A stretch of DNA of 64,000 bases from Ruegeria arenilitoris (GTDB lineage: Bacteria > Pseudomonadota > Alphaproteobacteria > Rhodobacterales > Rhodobacteraceae). The notes below the pieces were generated by a model, which had not been told where the DNA came from, ran no database searches, and saw nothing but the letters and a program-made list of their open reading frames with translations. Made by a program: the position numbers and the translations under genes. The stretch lies in contig NZ_WQHP01000012.1 of assembly GCF_013035315.1 (NCBI RefSeq), forward strand, positions 52,987 through 116,986. Direction: 5' to 3'. Below, piece by piece: positions 1 through 8,186 of the stretch (the first letter of the stretch is position 1; each line of letters begins with the position of its first letter).

Positions 1-361
1 CCTCCGAGGGCATGTTCGCCAGATGCACCTGCGCCTGCTGCGCGTCATTGGCCATGGTCAGCAACTCGGCCGCCACCGGGAACCCGCTGTCACGTTTGTC
101 CATGGCGAGGCTGCCAAAGAACCGCCCTGTGTCGTGCCCGACTAGCAGGTACTTCATGCTGAGCGCGCGGAAGGTGTAGAGCAGCCCCGAGAGGTAACGC
201 GACACGATCCGCACTTCTTGTTTGCTGATCGCACCCTCGGCCTCCATCGTCGCAGCCACGCGGAGGAGGTGAACAGTGATCACCTCAAACTTGCGGAAAT
301 AGCGGCGCGAGGCGAAGGTGTCGGTCAGGCCAACATGGTCTTGGGTTGGGTTAGTCTCCAT
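1..361 (-). CDS. Conserved protein of unknown function, 3' part cut off by the window edge
   Basis: I do not recognise this gene. Reading the minus strand from the ATG at 361-359 gives 120 uninterrupted codons beginning M-E-T-N-P-T-Q-D-H and running off the left edge, so the C-terminus is missing. The start overlaps the stop of the upstream small membrane-protein gene in a TAATG arrangement, which implies translational coupling. The visible part is soluble, mixed in charge, and has no signal peptide or membrane segment. It ends in a mainly helical stretch containing K-Y-L-L-V-G-H-D-T-G-R-F-F-G. Its position as the third gene of a tight minus-strand cluster suggests it works with the two genes upstream. 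Confidence 0.7.
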   Translation of the reverse strand, partial: METNPTQDHVGLTDTFASRRYFRKFEVITVHLLRVAATMEAEGAISKQEVRIVSRYLSGLLYTFRALSMKYLLVGHDTGRFFGSLAMDKRDSGFPVAAELLTMANDAQQAQVHLANMPSE

Positions 362-681
362 TAGTCTCCACCATCTCCGTCCCCATCCGCGTCTCCCGAG
401 TGATACCCATCAGTGTCGTTGTGGAACGCGATTTCGGCCGAAACCGGGTCTTCCTTTTTGTAAACAAAATAAACCAAGTGCCCGACCCCAGCGAACACTG
501 CTATCCCAATAGCCGGAGCCCAAAGGGACTCTGTGATCCAATAGAAAATTACGCCAAGACCAATAGCGAACCAGCGCAGGATCATCGCATTCTCGACCCA
601 AGCGGGAAGCTGAATGTCCCTGCGCGTGAGACCCGATGAATAACGGTTATTGGTCTGTTTAGTCACAATTGTGACCCTCAA
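361..681 (-). CDS. Small membrane protein with two predicted transmembrane helices
   Basis: The 106-residue product is unknown. Residues from about 34 to 75 contain two hydrophobic stretches separated by W-I-T-E-S-L-W-A-P, consistent with a two-helix inner-membrane hairpin. The C-terminal 30 residues are acidic and end in a D/G-rich tail (D-A-D-G-D-G-D-G-G-D) that could bind divalent cations or be a flexible linker. The start is a TTG that overlaps the TGA of the upstream coiled-coil gene. A run of five Gs (GGGGG) sits a few bases before it on the minus strand, which supports TTG initiation. It also overlaps the next gene by one base, so the three genes form one coupled transcription unit. 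The function is not known. Confidence 0.65.
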   Translation of the reverse strand: MRVTIVTKQTNNRYSSGLTRRDIQLPAWVENAMILRWFAIGLGVIFYWITESLWAPAIGIAVFAGVGHLVYFVYKKEDPVSAEIAFHNDTDGYHSGDADGDGDGGD

Positions 682-1760
682 GAACCCCCGTACATATTCT
701 TATCATGCTTCTCGACAATCGAGGCGAACCTGCGGGCAAAGCGTTCGTCTGCCTTGGCCTTTTTTTCAAGCACGTCGCGGGCAAAGACCATGTGGTCCTC
801 ATGCGCCTCGAGCATGTCGGCCATTTTCTGATTGGTCGCGGTGCCGATTGCGGCCATAGCGGTTTGGGCCTCTTGGTCGGTCTGCACACCGATCTCGTTG
901 ATGCGGTGGGCCACGTCCTGCTGCTGCGCGGTTTTCAGCGATTTGGTCAGGGCGTCATACAGCACCACGCGCTGTTGCGTGTCTGTCTGTAACTTGTTGA
1001 TCAGCACCATCTGAGTCGCCGCCTGGTTCTGCAGTGAATCGACCCAAGTCTTACCCTTTTCGATATAGCGCTCGAGCGTTTGAGATTTGGCCAGCTTGAC
1101 CTGCTCCTCCTGAACCTTGGCGTTGTATTGCTTGTTCAGCTCAGCCAGTTCGGTTTCCAGCTGGGTGCGCGCAGCGGCGTCCTGTTCGACGCTGATCTTG
1201 TTCTCCAAGGTGATGATCGTCGGGTCCATGCCCTGGATCTCGGCACGTAAGGCTTCCAGTTCAGCCACGGTCGCCTCGCGGTCGTCCAGCGTACCAGTCA
1301 GGTTGTCCTCGACCTTCACGCGCTGTTCTTCCAGAACAGACAACTGCCCTTCCAGCAGCTTCACGATCACGTCAGACTTGGCGATCAGGTCCTGCAGTTT
1401 GTCGTCGATATTGGCCGTGCGCATCCGCTCTTGCCGCATCGACTCGGATTTGGCCTTGGCGAAGATGCCCACAAACGACTCCCACCCGGTTTTCGAGCGC
1501 ATCTCGTCGAAATCCTTGGAAAACGCGTTGGTGACGTCGTCCAAACCCATGATCAGCTCGGCGATATTGGCATTCATCACCTCAGTGTGGGCGTGCACAT
1601 CCTCAAGCGTGGCGTTTTCGATGTCGATATCCGCCTCGGCGGTTCCAATCTTGGCGCGCGCGGCCTCGATCCGGGATGTCAGCCCTTCGATCTGCGACTG
1701 GCTTTCGCGCACTTTTGCTTGGGTTTCCTGAATCAACGCGTCAAACTGCTGGTTCGACAT
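678..1760 (-). CDS. Cytoplasmic coiled-coil protein, function unknown
   Basis: The 360-residue product begins M-S-N-Q-Q-F-D-A-L-I-Q. The ATG at 1760-1758 was chosen because GGGATAGGACAG lies just upstream on the minus strand; longer in-frame versions lack this signal and have an unlikely sequence. The protein is almost wholly charged heptad-like helix (E/K/Q/A/L rich), with strong coiled-coil segments at about residues 10-60, 140-175 and 190-260. It has no signal peptide and no membrane segment. Its overall look recalls TelA or phage-shock-type scaffold proteins, but I see no diagnostic motif of either. As first gene of the cluster with the small membrane protein, a membrane-associated scaffold is possible; this is inference. 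Confidence 0.75.
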   Translation of the reverse strand: MSNQQFDALIQETQAKVRESQSQIEGLTSRIEAARAKIGTAEADIDIENATLEDVHAHTEVMNANIAELIMGLDDVTNAFSKDFDEMRSKTGWESFVGIFAKAKSESMRQERMRTANIDDKLQDLIAKSDVIVKLLEGQLSVLEEQRVKVEDNLTGTLDDREATVAELEALRAEIQGMDPTIITLENKISVEQDAAARTQLETELAELNKQYNAKVQEEQVKLAKSQTLERYIEKGKTWVDSLQNQAATQMVLINKLQTDTQQRVVLYDALTKSLKTAQQQDVAHRINEIGVQTDQEAQTAMAAIGTATNQKMADMLEAHEDHMVFARDVLEKKAKADERFARRFASIVEKHDKNMYGGS

Positions 1761-2043
1761 CTGTCCTATCCCTTTTTTACTTATGCACCCAATAAGATAG
1801 GGAATGTTACGATGATTTACATCCCCTTGGGCATCAAATACAGAAAGACTTTGGCAAACTCCGCCCAAAAAAGATAGGCGGCTTGACACTTACGCGGCAG
1901 ATCGCGTGAATGCGCGCGGTAGGCAAAAAAACGTCACGTTTACCATACGAAAACTGGATTGATTTGACCGCACGGGTGGACATAGACAATCCGGAGGGCA
2001 CCTGTTTGAGTGCTAACAAATTATTACTGCCGGAGGCTGACCC

Positions 2044-3519
2044 ATGCTGGACGCGACAACCGACCTGAAATCAATCCTGAAAAACCCCGATCTGCTGGTG
2101 ACCAAAGCCTATATCGGCGGTCAGTGGGTTGACGGGGACAATGGCACTTTTGCCGTAACCAACCCGGCGCGTGGTGACGTTGTCGCCGAAGTCGCGGACC
2201 TCAGCCGCGCTCAGGTCGCAGGTGCAATCGCGCAGGCCGAAGCGGCGCAAAAAGAATGGGCCAAGCTGACCGGCAAGGAGCGGGCTGTAATCCTGCGTCG
2301 CTGGTATGACCTGATGATGGAAAACGCCGAAGATCTGGGCAAAATCCTGACGGCCGAGCAAGGCAAGCCTCTTGCCGAAGCGGTCGGAGAGATCGGTTAT
2401 GGCGCGTCGTTCATCGAATTCTTCGGTGAAGAAGCAAAGCGCGTTTACGGCGAGACGATCCCCGGCCACCAGCGCGACAAGCGGATCATGGTGCTGAAAC
2501 AGCCGATCGGCGTTGCGGCCTCGATCACACCCTGGAACTTCCCCAATGCGATGATCACCCGCAAGGCGGCTCCGGCGCTGGCCGCGGGCTGTGCCTTTGT
2601 TGCGCGCCCTGCCAAGGAAACGCCGCTTTCGGCTCTGGTTATGGGCGTTCTGGCGGAACAGGCCGGTATCCCGGCTGGTGTATTCAACGTCCTTCCATCC
2701 TCCAGCGCGAGCGAAATCGGCAAGGAGTTCTGCGAAAACCCGGGCGTCCGCAAGCTGACCTTCACCGGCTCGACCGAAGTGGGCCGCATCCTTCTGAAGC
2801 AAGCCGCCGATCAGGTGATGAAGTGCTCGATGGAACTGGGCGGCAATGCGCCGTTCATCGTGTTTGACGATGCCGATCTGGACGCCGCCGTCGAAGGCGC
2901 GATGATGTGCAAGTTCCGCAACAACGGTCAGACCTGCGTCTGCGCCAACCGCATCTATGTGCAGGCCGGTGTGTATGACGAGTTCGCCGCCAAGCTGAAA
3001 GCCGCCGTCGAGGCGCTGAAAGTTGGTGATGGACTGGCCGAGGGCGTCACGACCGGACCGCTGATCAACGAAGAAGCCGTCGCCAAGGTTGAAGAACACA
3101 TCAAGGACGTGACCGACAAGGGCGGTGCGGTTCTGACTGGTGGCCTGCCCCATGATCTGGGCGGTACCTTCTTCCAGCCGACCATCGTAACCGGCGTCAC
3201 GCAGGACATGATGGTTGCGCAGGACGAAACCTTTGGCCCACTGGCCCCGCTGTTCAAGTTCGAAGACGAGGACGATGTGATCGCGATGGCCAACGACACG
3301 ATTTTTGGTCTGGCGTCGTATTTCTACGCCAAGGATCTGAGCCGCGTCTACAAAGTGGCCGAAGCGCTGGAATACGGTATCGTCGGCGTGAACACCGGCA
3401 TCATCTCGACCGAGCTTGGCCCGTTCGGCGGCGTCAAACAGTCCGGTCTGGGCCGCGAAGGCAGCCACCACGGGATGGAAGACTATCTTGAGATGAAATA
3501 CGTCTGCCTGTCGGTCTGA
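2044..3519 (+). CDS. gabD: NAD(P)-dependent succinate-semialdehyde dehydrogenase
   Basis: The 491-residue aldehyde dehydrogenase is of typical GabD length. It oxidises succinate semialdehyde to succinate, the last step of GABA and related amine catabolism, in the cytoplasm. Visible motifs are the cofactor-binding T-P-W-N-F-P-N-A at about 165, the Gly-rich F-T-G-S-T-E-V-G near 245, the general-base Glu in M-E-L-G-G-N-A-P near 270, and the catalytic Cys in N-G-Q-T-C-V-C-A-N-R near 303. The T-C-V-C-A-N-R context is typical of bacterial SSADH. GGAGG precedes the ATG at the right distance. It stands alone with no GABA transaminase beside it. A related semialdehyde substrate such as glutarate semialdehyde cannot be excluded. 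Confidence 0.93.
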   Translation: MLDATTDLKSILKNPDLLVTKAYIGGQWVDGDNGTFAVTNPARGDVVAEVADLSRAQVAGAIAQAEAAQKEWAKLTGKERAVILRRWYDLMMENAEDLGKILTAEQGKPLAEAVGEIGYGASFIEFFGEEAKRVYGETIPGHQRDKRIMVLKQPIGVAASITPWNFPNAMITRKAAPALAAGCAFVARPAKETPLSALVMGVLAEQAGIPAGVFNVLPSSSASEIGKEFCENPGVRKLTFTGSTEVGRILLKQAADQVMKCSMELGGNAPFIVFDDADLDAAVEGAMMCKFRNNGQTCVCANRIYVQAGVYDEFAAKLKAAVEALKVGDGLAEGVTTGPLINEEAVAKVEEHIKDVTDKGGAVLTGGLPHDLGGTFFQPTIVTGVTQDMMVAQDETFGPLAPLFKFEDEDDVIAMANDTIFGLASYFYAKDLSRVYKVAEALEYGIVGVNTGIISTELGPFGGVKQSGLGREGSHHGMEDYLEMKYVCLSV

Positions 3520-3527
3520 TCAAACAA

Positions 3528-3553
3528 GGCCCCGGCGCAAGCGCGCCGGGGCC
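3528..3553 (+). terminator. Hairpin terminator after gabD
   Basis: A perfect 11-bp stem, GGCCCCGGCGC pairing with GCGCCGGGGCC, has a 4-base AAGC loop and begins 9 bases after the gabD stop. There is no good T-run after it, so it may act as a stabilising or Rho-assisted terminator. Confidence 0.65.
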
Positions 3554-3648
3554 ATCCAGTTTGTCACAAAACTGCAAACAAACCGTCACATCCCTGCAAT
3601 GACCCGCGTCCATCCCCCTTGCAGCCAAGCAAGAGAGGATACCAACCG

Positions 3649-5832
3649 ATGTCATTGCGCTTTGTCTGCCTGACGTCTGCCCTTGCCCTGACCGCCGGTC
3701 AGGCCGTGGCAGAAATGAACTTCAACCGAATTGCGTCTTTCCCCGTCGTCAAGAACATGGCCGAGGGGGCAGATACCACCCGTGAAACCTCGCCCGAGAT
3801 CATCGCGGCGACGGCGGACGGCATGACGCTGGTCTACACCGACAGCCCGCTGGGCGTGATCGGCATGGTCGACATCACCAACCCCGCAAACCCGGCCCCA
3901 CTCGGCGCAATGGAAGTGGGTGGCGAACCGACATCCGTAGGCATTGTGGGCACGACAGCCTTTGTCGGCGTGAACACGTCGGAAAGTTATACAGCCCCTT
4001 CGGGAAAGCTGATCTCGGTCGATATCGCTGGCAAGGCCGAAACCGGCGCTTGTGATCTGGGCGGTCAGCCTGACAGCGTCGCCATTGCGCCGGATGGTAG
4101 CTTTGTCGCCGTAGCGATCGAGAACGAGCGCGACGAAGACCTGAACGACGGCATTATCCCGCAGCTGCCCGCCGGGTCGCTGGCTCTGGTGCCGCTGAAA
4201 GATGGCGCGCTGGATTGCGCGGCCATGAAAATGGCGTCTCTGACTGGTCTGGCCGAGGTTGCCCCAACCGACCCCGAGCCTGAGTTTGTGGACATCAACA
4301 CTCTGGGCGAAACCGTCGTCACTCTGCAGGAGAACAACTACATCGCGGTGGTCGACAAGGACGGCAACGTGGTCAGCCATTTCTCAGCGGGTAGCGTGGA
4401 TCTGGAAGGCATCGACGCCACAGATGAACGCGGCGCGCTGATATTCACCGAAAGCCAAAAGGGCCGTCTGCGTGAGCCGGATGCGGTGAAATGGATCGAC
4501 GACAACCACTTCGCCACCGCCAACGAAGGCGATTACGAGGGCGGTTCGCGCGGCTGGACGATCTTCCACAAGGACGGCACCGTTGTTTACGAAAACGGCA
4601 CCGATTTCGAGAAAGCCATCATACAGATCGGCCACTACCCCGACAAACGCTCGGACGCCAAAGGCGTTGAGCCAGAAAGCGTAACCGCTGCCACCTTTGG
4701 CGGCACGCCGATGATCTTTGTTGGGGCCGAGCGCGCCTCGGTCGTGGGTGTCTATGACGCCACCGACCCGGCAAACCCGGTACTGAAGCAGCTTCTACCG
4801 TCGGGCGTTGGGCCGGAAGGCTATGTGGCGATCCCCGAGCGCAACCTGCTGATCTCGGCCAATGAAAAGGACCTTATCGAAGATGGCGGCCCGCGTGCGC
4901 ATGTCTCGATCTTCGAATATCAGGACGCCCCTGCCAACTATCCGCATCTGACCTCCGCAGGCGCGGATGAGCTGATCGGATGGGGTGCCCTGTCCGGTCT
5001 GGTCGCGGACGAGGACGGCATGATCTATGCGGTCAATGACAGCTTCTACGGTTTCCAGCCTTCGATCTTCAAGATCGACCCCAGCCAGCAGCCCGCCCGC
5101 ATCGTGGACGTGATCCGCATTCACCGTCAGGACGGCAACCCGGCGCAAAAGCTGGACCTTGAGGGCATCACGCTGGACGGCAAGGGCGGCTTCTACGTCG
5201 CGTCCGAAGGCCGCACCGATCGTGTCATCCCGCACGCGATCTACCACGTCTCTGCCGAGGGCAAGATCAAGGATCGCAAGGGCGAGATTGGCCTGCCGCC
5301 GGAATTGATGGCGGTCGAGAAACGCTTTGGTTTCGAAGGCATCACTAAGGTCGGTGACACTCTGTGGATGGCCGTTCAGCGCGAATGGAAAGACGACCCA
5401 GAGAACCACGTGAAACTGGTCGCCTACAATCTGGACACCAAGGAATGGGGTGCCGTGCACTATCCCAAAGCCGACCCGGAAAAAGGATGGGTTGGGCTGT
5501 CTGAAATCGTGGCCTTCGGCGACCATGTGTATGTCATCGAACGCGACAATCAGCACGACCACCGCGCCGTGACCAAAAAGATCTACCGCATCCCGCTGTC
5601 CGACATGACCCCGGCACCGCTGGGTGGAGACCTGCCTGTCGTCAGCAAAGAAGAGGTCCGCGACCTGCTGCCCGACCTGACCTCGACCGGCGGTTACGTT
5701 CTGGACAAGATCGAAGGCCTGGCGATCCTGCCCTCGGGCGAAGCGTTCGTGATGACCGACAATGATGGCGTCGACGATGCCTCGGGCGAGACGATGTTCT
5801 GGTCGATCGGGTCGGTTACGGCTGGGAACTAA
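3649..5832 (+). CDS. Secreted beta-propeller protein with esterase-like/phytase-like domain
   Basis: The 727-residue product has a clear signal peptide (M-S-L-R-F-V-C-L-T-S-A-L-A-L-T-A-G, cleavage after A-V-A). The ATG at 3649 was chosen because GAGAGGAT lies upstream and the signal peptide then starts at residue 1; the longer in-frame version would bury it. Residues about 40-430 carry repeated propeller-blade motifs (for example L-G-G-Q-P-D-S-V-A-I-A-P-D-G-S-F), like YVTN or choice-of-anchor propellers. Residues about 450-715 match the 'esterase-like activity of phytase' family, with D-L-E-G-I-T-L-D-G, G-F-E-G-I-T and K-I-E-G-L-A-I-L. A role in periplasmic phosphate-ester scavenging is inferred from the family. 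The substrate is unknown. Confidence 0.85.
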   Translation: MSLRFVCLTSALALTAGQAVAEMNFNRIASFPVVKNMAEGADTTRETSPEIIAATADGMTLVYTDSPLGVIGMVDITNPANPAPLGAMEVGGEPTSVGIVGTTAFVGVNTSESYTAPSGKLISVDIAGKAETGACDLGGQPDSVAIAPDGSFVAVAIENERDEDLNDGIIPQLPAGSLALVPLKDGALDCAAMKMASLTGLAEVAPTDPEPEFVDINTLGETVVTLQENNYIAVVDKDGNVVSHFSAGSVDLEGIDATDERGALIFTESQKGRLREPDAVKWIDDNHFATANEGDYEGGSRGWTIFHKDGTVVYENGTDFEKAIIQIGHYPDKRSDAKGVEPESVTAATFGGTPMIFVGAERASVVGVYDATDPANPVLKQLLPSGVGPEGYVAIPERNLLISANEKDLIEDGGPRAHVSIFEYQDAPANYPHLTSAGADELIGWGALSGLVADEDGMIYAVNDSFYGFQPSIFKIDPSQQPARIVDVIRIHRQDGNPAQKLDLEGITLDGKGGFYVASEGRTDRVIPHAIYHVSAEGKIKDRKGEIGLPPELMAVEKRFGFEGITKVGDTLWMAVQREWKDDPENHVKLVAYNLDTKEWGAVHYPKADPEKGWVGLSEIVAFGDHVYVIERDNQHDHRAVTKKIYRIPLSDMTPAPLGGDLPVVSKEEVRDLLPDLTSTGGYVLDKIEGLAILPSGEAFVMTDNDGVDDASGETMFWSIGSVTAGN

Positions 5833-5852
5833 TTCGTTGCCAAAACACTTAG

Positions 5853-5880
5853 TGACCCCGCACGAAATTGTGCGGGGTCA
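5853..5880 (+). terminator. Intrinsic terminator after the phytase-like gene
   Basis: An 11-bp perfect stem (TGACCCCGCAC with GTGCGGGGTCA) and a 6-base loop are followed by TATTGTTT. It lies 20 bases after the stop codon. Confidence 0.8.
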
Positions 5881-6221
5881 TATTGTTTAGATCGGCAGCA
5901 ATTAAGGCTTTTCAAACGCTGAGGCCTGAGCGTACGGGAAGCAAATCCTATTGTGTGGACATTTTGGGAAGTCAGTCGAATATCCGCGATGGTTTCTTTG
6001 ATTGCCTTTGTGAAAACTAAGCCATTCCTACTCCCAGTTGACAGACAACGAGATGATGTTCAGTCTAAAGGTGCGGAAGGTCACCTAGGTTTAGGGGCTT
6101 GCCAATTTGGCCTTGTCCGTGGAGAAGAACTAGGGCGCTGATCCAATTAAGGCAGTGCCCGTGAATCGCAAAGCAGCCTTCACGCCCGGTTCTCGATTTG
6201 TGTCGAAACCATTGGTGTGAA
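5881..6221 (+). other. Gene-free, A+T-richer stretch before the HNH gene
   Basis: I find no convincing gene here. The only open frame (5953-6141) has no ribosome-binding site and no recognisable motif. Base composition is visibly richer in A and T than the flanking genes and continues so into the HNH gene, consistent with acquired DNA or the decayed remains of something older. No terminal inverted repeats or integrase fragments were seen. Confidence 0.5.
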
Positions 6222-6587
6222 ATGACAAAAAAACTTAAAACTTTAAGAGACCAAAAATGCGCGAAGCAAGGCGGTCTTTGCTTCTATTGTGACCAACCGA
6301 TGTGGTCCGGATCATCGAAGATATTCCAAAGGACCTATTCGATTTCCGAACCTCATGCGCGATTATTCCAGTGTACAGCAGAACACTTGATAGCAGCATC
6401 TGAAGGTGGGCTTCTCTCACCAGAAAACATCGTTGCCGCTTGCAAGTTCTGCAACCAGACGCGCCATAATTCGAAGCGACCACTGTCACCGGAGAACTAC
6501 AAGAAAAAGGTACTCGGCCGATTAGCGTTGGGGCGTTGGAAGCGGCTACTTTCCTCTTCTACAACGCTGGGAAAGCACCGAAAGTAG
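6222..6587 (+). CDS. HNH endonuclease domain protein
   Basis: The 121-residue product begins M-T-K-K-L-K-T-L-R. It has the HNH layout: a zinc knuckle C-F-Y-C near residue 23, then A-E-H-L-I-A-A-S-E-G-G near 57 (the catalytic His region), then N-I-V-A-A-C-K-F-C-N-Q-T-R-H near 70 with the second Cys pair and the Asn/His. This matches the Cys-flanked HNH type found in McrA-like and phage-associated nucleases. The ATG at 6222 is preferred over a TTG 24 bases upstream, though neither has a strong ribosome-binding site. Codon use is A/T-richer than that of its neighbours, which suggests horizontal transfer. No methylase or other restriction gene adjoins it, so its biological role is open. Confidence 0.8.
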   Translation: MTKKLKTLRDQKCAKQGGLCFYCDQPMWSGSSKIFQRTYSISEPHARLFQCTAEHLIAASEGGLLSPENIVAACKFCNQTRHNSKRPLSPENYKKKVLGRLALGRWKRLLSSSTTLGKHRK

Positions 6588-6700
6588 AGGTTGCTGAGAG
6601 GTAGTATTGTGTCGGTTATGCGCAGTAACCCGTCAACTTTTTGGAACTCACGAATGACCAAATAGCCCGTCCGGCGAACACCTCATTGATACAAAAAACA

Positions 6701-6730
6701 ACGCCCCGCGTCTGGAGGAACGCGGGGCGT
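6701..6730 (-). terminator. Intrinsic terminator of the small heat-shock gene
   Basis: A 10-bp perfect stem (ACGCCCCGCG with CGCGGGGCGT) and a 10-base loop are followed on the minus strand by TGTTTTTTGT, a good T-run. Confidence 0.88.
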
Positions 6731-6780
6731 ATGGTGCGATAATCCAGAGAGGAACGATTATCGCGGCGTATTAGGTCGCC

Positions 6781-7248
6781 TTAGTTCACGGCCTTGGCGT
6801 CGACCACATCCTTTTCGATGGCCTTAGCCGACGTGATCTCAATCCGGCGCGGTTTCAGGGCCTCGGGCACCTCGCGCTTGAGGTCGATGTTCAGCATGCC
6901 GTCCTCATGGCTGGCGCCAGTGACACGCACGTGATCGGCCAGCGCAAAGCGGCGTTCGAACGCGCGGGTGGCGATGCCACGGTGCAGATAGCTGCGCTCT
7001 TTGTCTTCTGCAGCTTTCTTGCCGGCCACGATCAGAGCGTTTTCCTTCACTTCGACCGACAGGTCATTTTCAGAAAAACCGGCGACTGCAACCGAGATGC
7101 GATAGGTGTCGGCATCGGTTTTTTCGATGTTATAGGGCGGGTAGCTCGGCTGAGCCACGTCATTGGTCAGCACACGGTCCATCATGTCGGCAATCTGGTC
7201 GAAACCAACGGTGGCGCGGTGCAGGGGTGCAAAATCAAAACTACGCAT
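6781..7248 (-). CDS. ibpA: Small heat-shock protein, Hsp20/IbpA family
   Basis: The 155-residue product has the alpha-crystallin domain at about residues 38-130. It includes Y-P-P-Y-N-I-E-K, the V-A-V-A-G-F region, and the conserved G-x-L end in E-D-G-M-L-N-I-D-L. This is the usual length for an IbpA-type holdase that binds unfolded proteins in the cytoplasm and hands them to DnaK/ClpB. GAGGAT precedes the ATG on the minus strand. It is a monocistronic gene with its own intrinsic terminator and a RpoH-like promoter about 100 bases upstream. The long leader could hold an RNA thermometer, as in many ibp genes, but I do not see an unambiguous ROSE motif. Confidence 0.92.
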   Translation of the reverse strand: MRSFDFAPLHRATVGFDQIADMMDRVLTNDVAQPSYPPYNIEKTDADTYRISVAVAGFSENDLSVEVKENALIVAGKKAAEDKERSYLHRGIATRAFERRFALADHVRVTGASHEDGMLNIDLKREVPEALKPRRIEITSAKAIEKDVVDAKAVN

Positions 7249-7346
7249 GTGTCATATCCTCATATCAGAGCGATCTGTACTCTGCCCTCCGTTCGGACGG
7301 GCATCGGGTTGATCCGGGCCCCGTCTTTGGCGACCCGGTACAGTTC

Positions 7347-7374
7347 ACATGGGTAGCGATTTGAGTGAGTTCAA
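7347..7374 (-). promoter_or_regulatory. RpoH (sigma-32)-type promoter for ibpA
   Basis: On the minus strand TTGAAC and CCCATGT are separated by 15 bases, close to the heat-shock consensus (C)TTGAA then CCCATnT. The -35 overlaps the last codons of the upstream protease gene. Initiation here would give a leader of about 90 nucleotides before the ATG at 7248. Confidence 0.6.
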
Positions 7375-8186
7375 CCCCTGCCAGAGCTGATGAATTTTGC
7401 GCCCGAGCTGGACTTACCGGAACCGACCTGCAACCGGCGGATGTTTGCCTTTGGGCGGGGCGCATCGCGTCGCAGATCGGCCTTTAAATCCGCCACGATT
7501 CCCGACAGCTCCATGCCGAACCCCACCTTCTGGCGCCCGTTCGTCCCCACCGCGGACACGACCGAAAGAATCTGCCAGCGCGACCCGTTCCGTGCCAGCA
7601 GGGCTGAGCCGGACGAGCCAAAGGTGATGTCGCAGTTGAAGGTGATCAAACCGTCGCTGCGGTTCAGAATGCGGCAAGATCTTTCGCGGGTAATTGCCTC
7701 GGCCCGCCCGCGCCCATAGGACGCGAGGCTGACCTCGTTTCCGGCGACATTCCCCTGATGCAGGGCAAAGGGGTCTGCGATCGAATAGGGAATCGGCGAT
7801 TCCAGCCGCATCAGAGCCACATCCATGCGCACGCGGGGGGCAGACACCGCCCCGTTGGCCTTGAAATCGGGATGCGCCGCGATTTGTACCACCTTGCGAT
7901 CGGCGAGGGCATCATTACCGCTCAGACCGGCGCGGAAGGTGACCTTGCCCGGCGGGTATGGCTTGCCGGTGGCCTTGTCCAGCGCGCAATGCGCAGCGGT
8001 CAGAACCAGATCCTGCGCAATCAAGGTACCGGTGCAAAACCCCTGAGTTCCAATGTCCAGTCGTCCGACCGCCTCCCAGCCGTACAGATCGTCACGGTCG
8101 GTCAGTTTGCGTTTGGCGGCTTGGGCGTATGATGAGGTGGTTGAAATGGACAGAATAAGAAAAAAAATCAGAACGCGTTGAATCAT
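7371..8186 (-). CDS. Secreted trypsin-like serine protease (S1 family), copy 2
   Basis: The 271-residue product has an N-terminal signal peptide (M-I-Q-R-V-L-I-F-F-L-I-L-S then A-Y-A-Q type cleavage near 22). The catalytic triad is visible: His in L-T-A-A-H-C near residue 69, Asp in M-D-V-A-L-M-R-L near 126, and Ser in F-G-S-S-G-S-A-L near 194. The Ser motif is G-S-S-G-S rather than the textbook G-D-S-G-G, as in some V8-like bacterial S1 proteases. Its ATG overlaps the stop of the upstream paralogue (ATGA), so the two are co-translated. The C-terminal 40 residues are basic and Ser/Arg/Lys-rich. It is probably periplasmic or secreted; the substrate is unknown. Confidence 0.87.
   Translation of the reverse strand: MIQRVLIFFLILSISTTSSYAQAAKRKLTDRDDLYGWEAVGRLDIGTQGFCTGTLIAQDLVLTAAHCALDKATGKPYPPGKVTFRAGLSGNDALADRKVVQIAAHPDFKANGAVSAPRVRMDVALMRLESPIPYSIADPFALHQGNVAGNEVSLASYGRGRAEAITRERSCRILNRSDGLITFNCDITFGSSGSALLARNGSRWQILSVVSAVGTNGRQKVGFGMELSGIVADLKADLRRDAPRPKANIRRLQVGSGKSSSGAKFISSGRG

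Noticed and set aside
2071..3471. Long minus-strand open frame (466 codons) opposite gabD
   Set aside because: Antisense shadow of a highly biased G+C-rich gene. Composition is low-complexity in protein terms and the plus-strand product is unmistakable.
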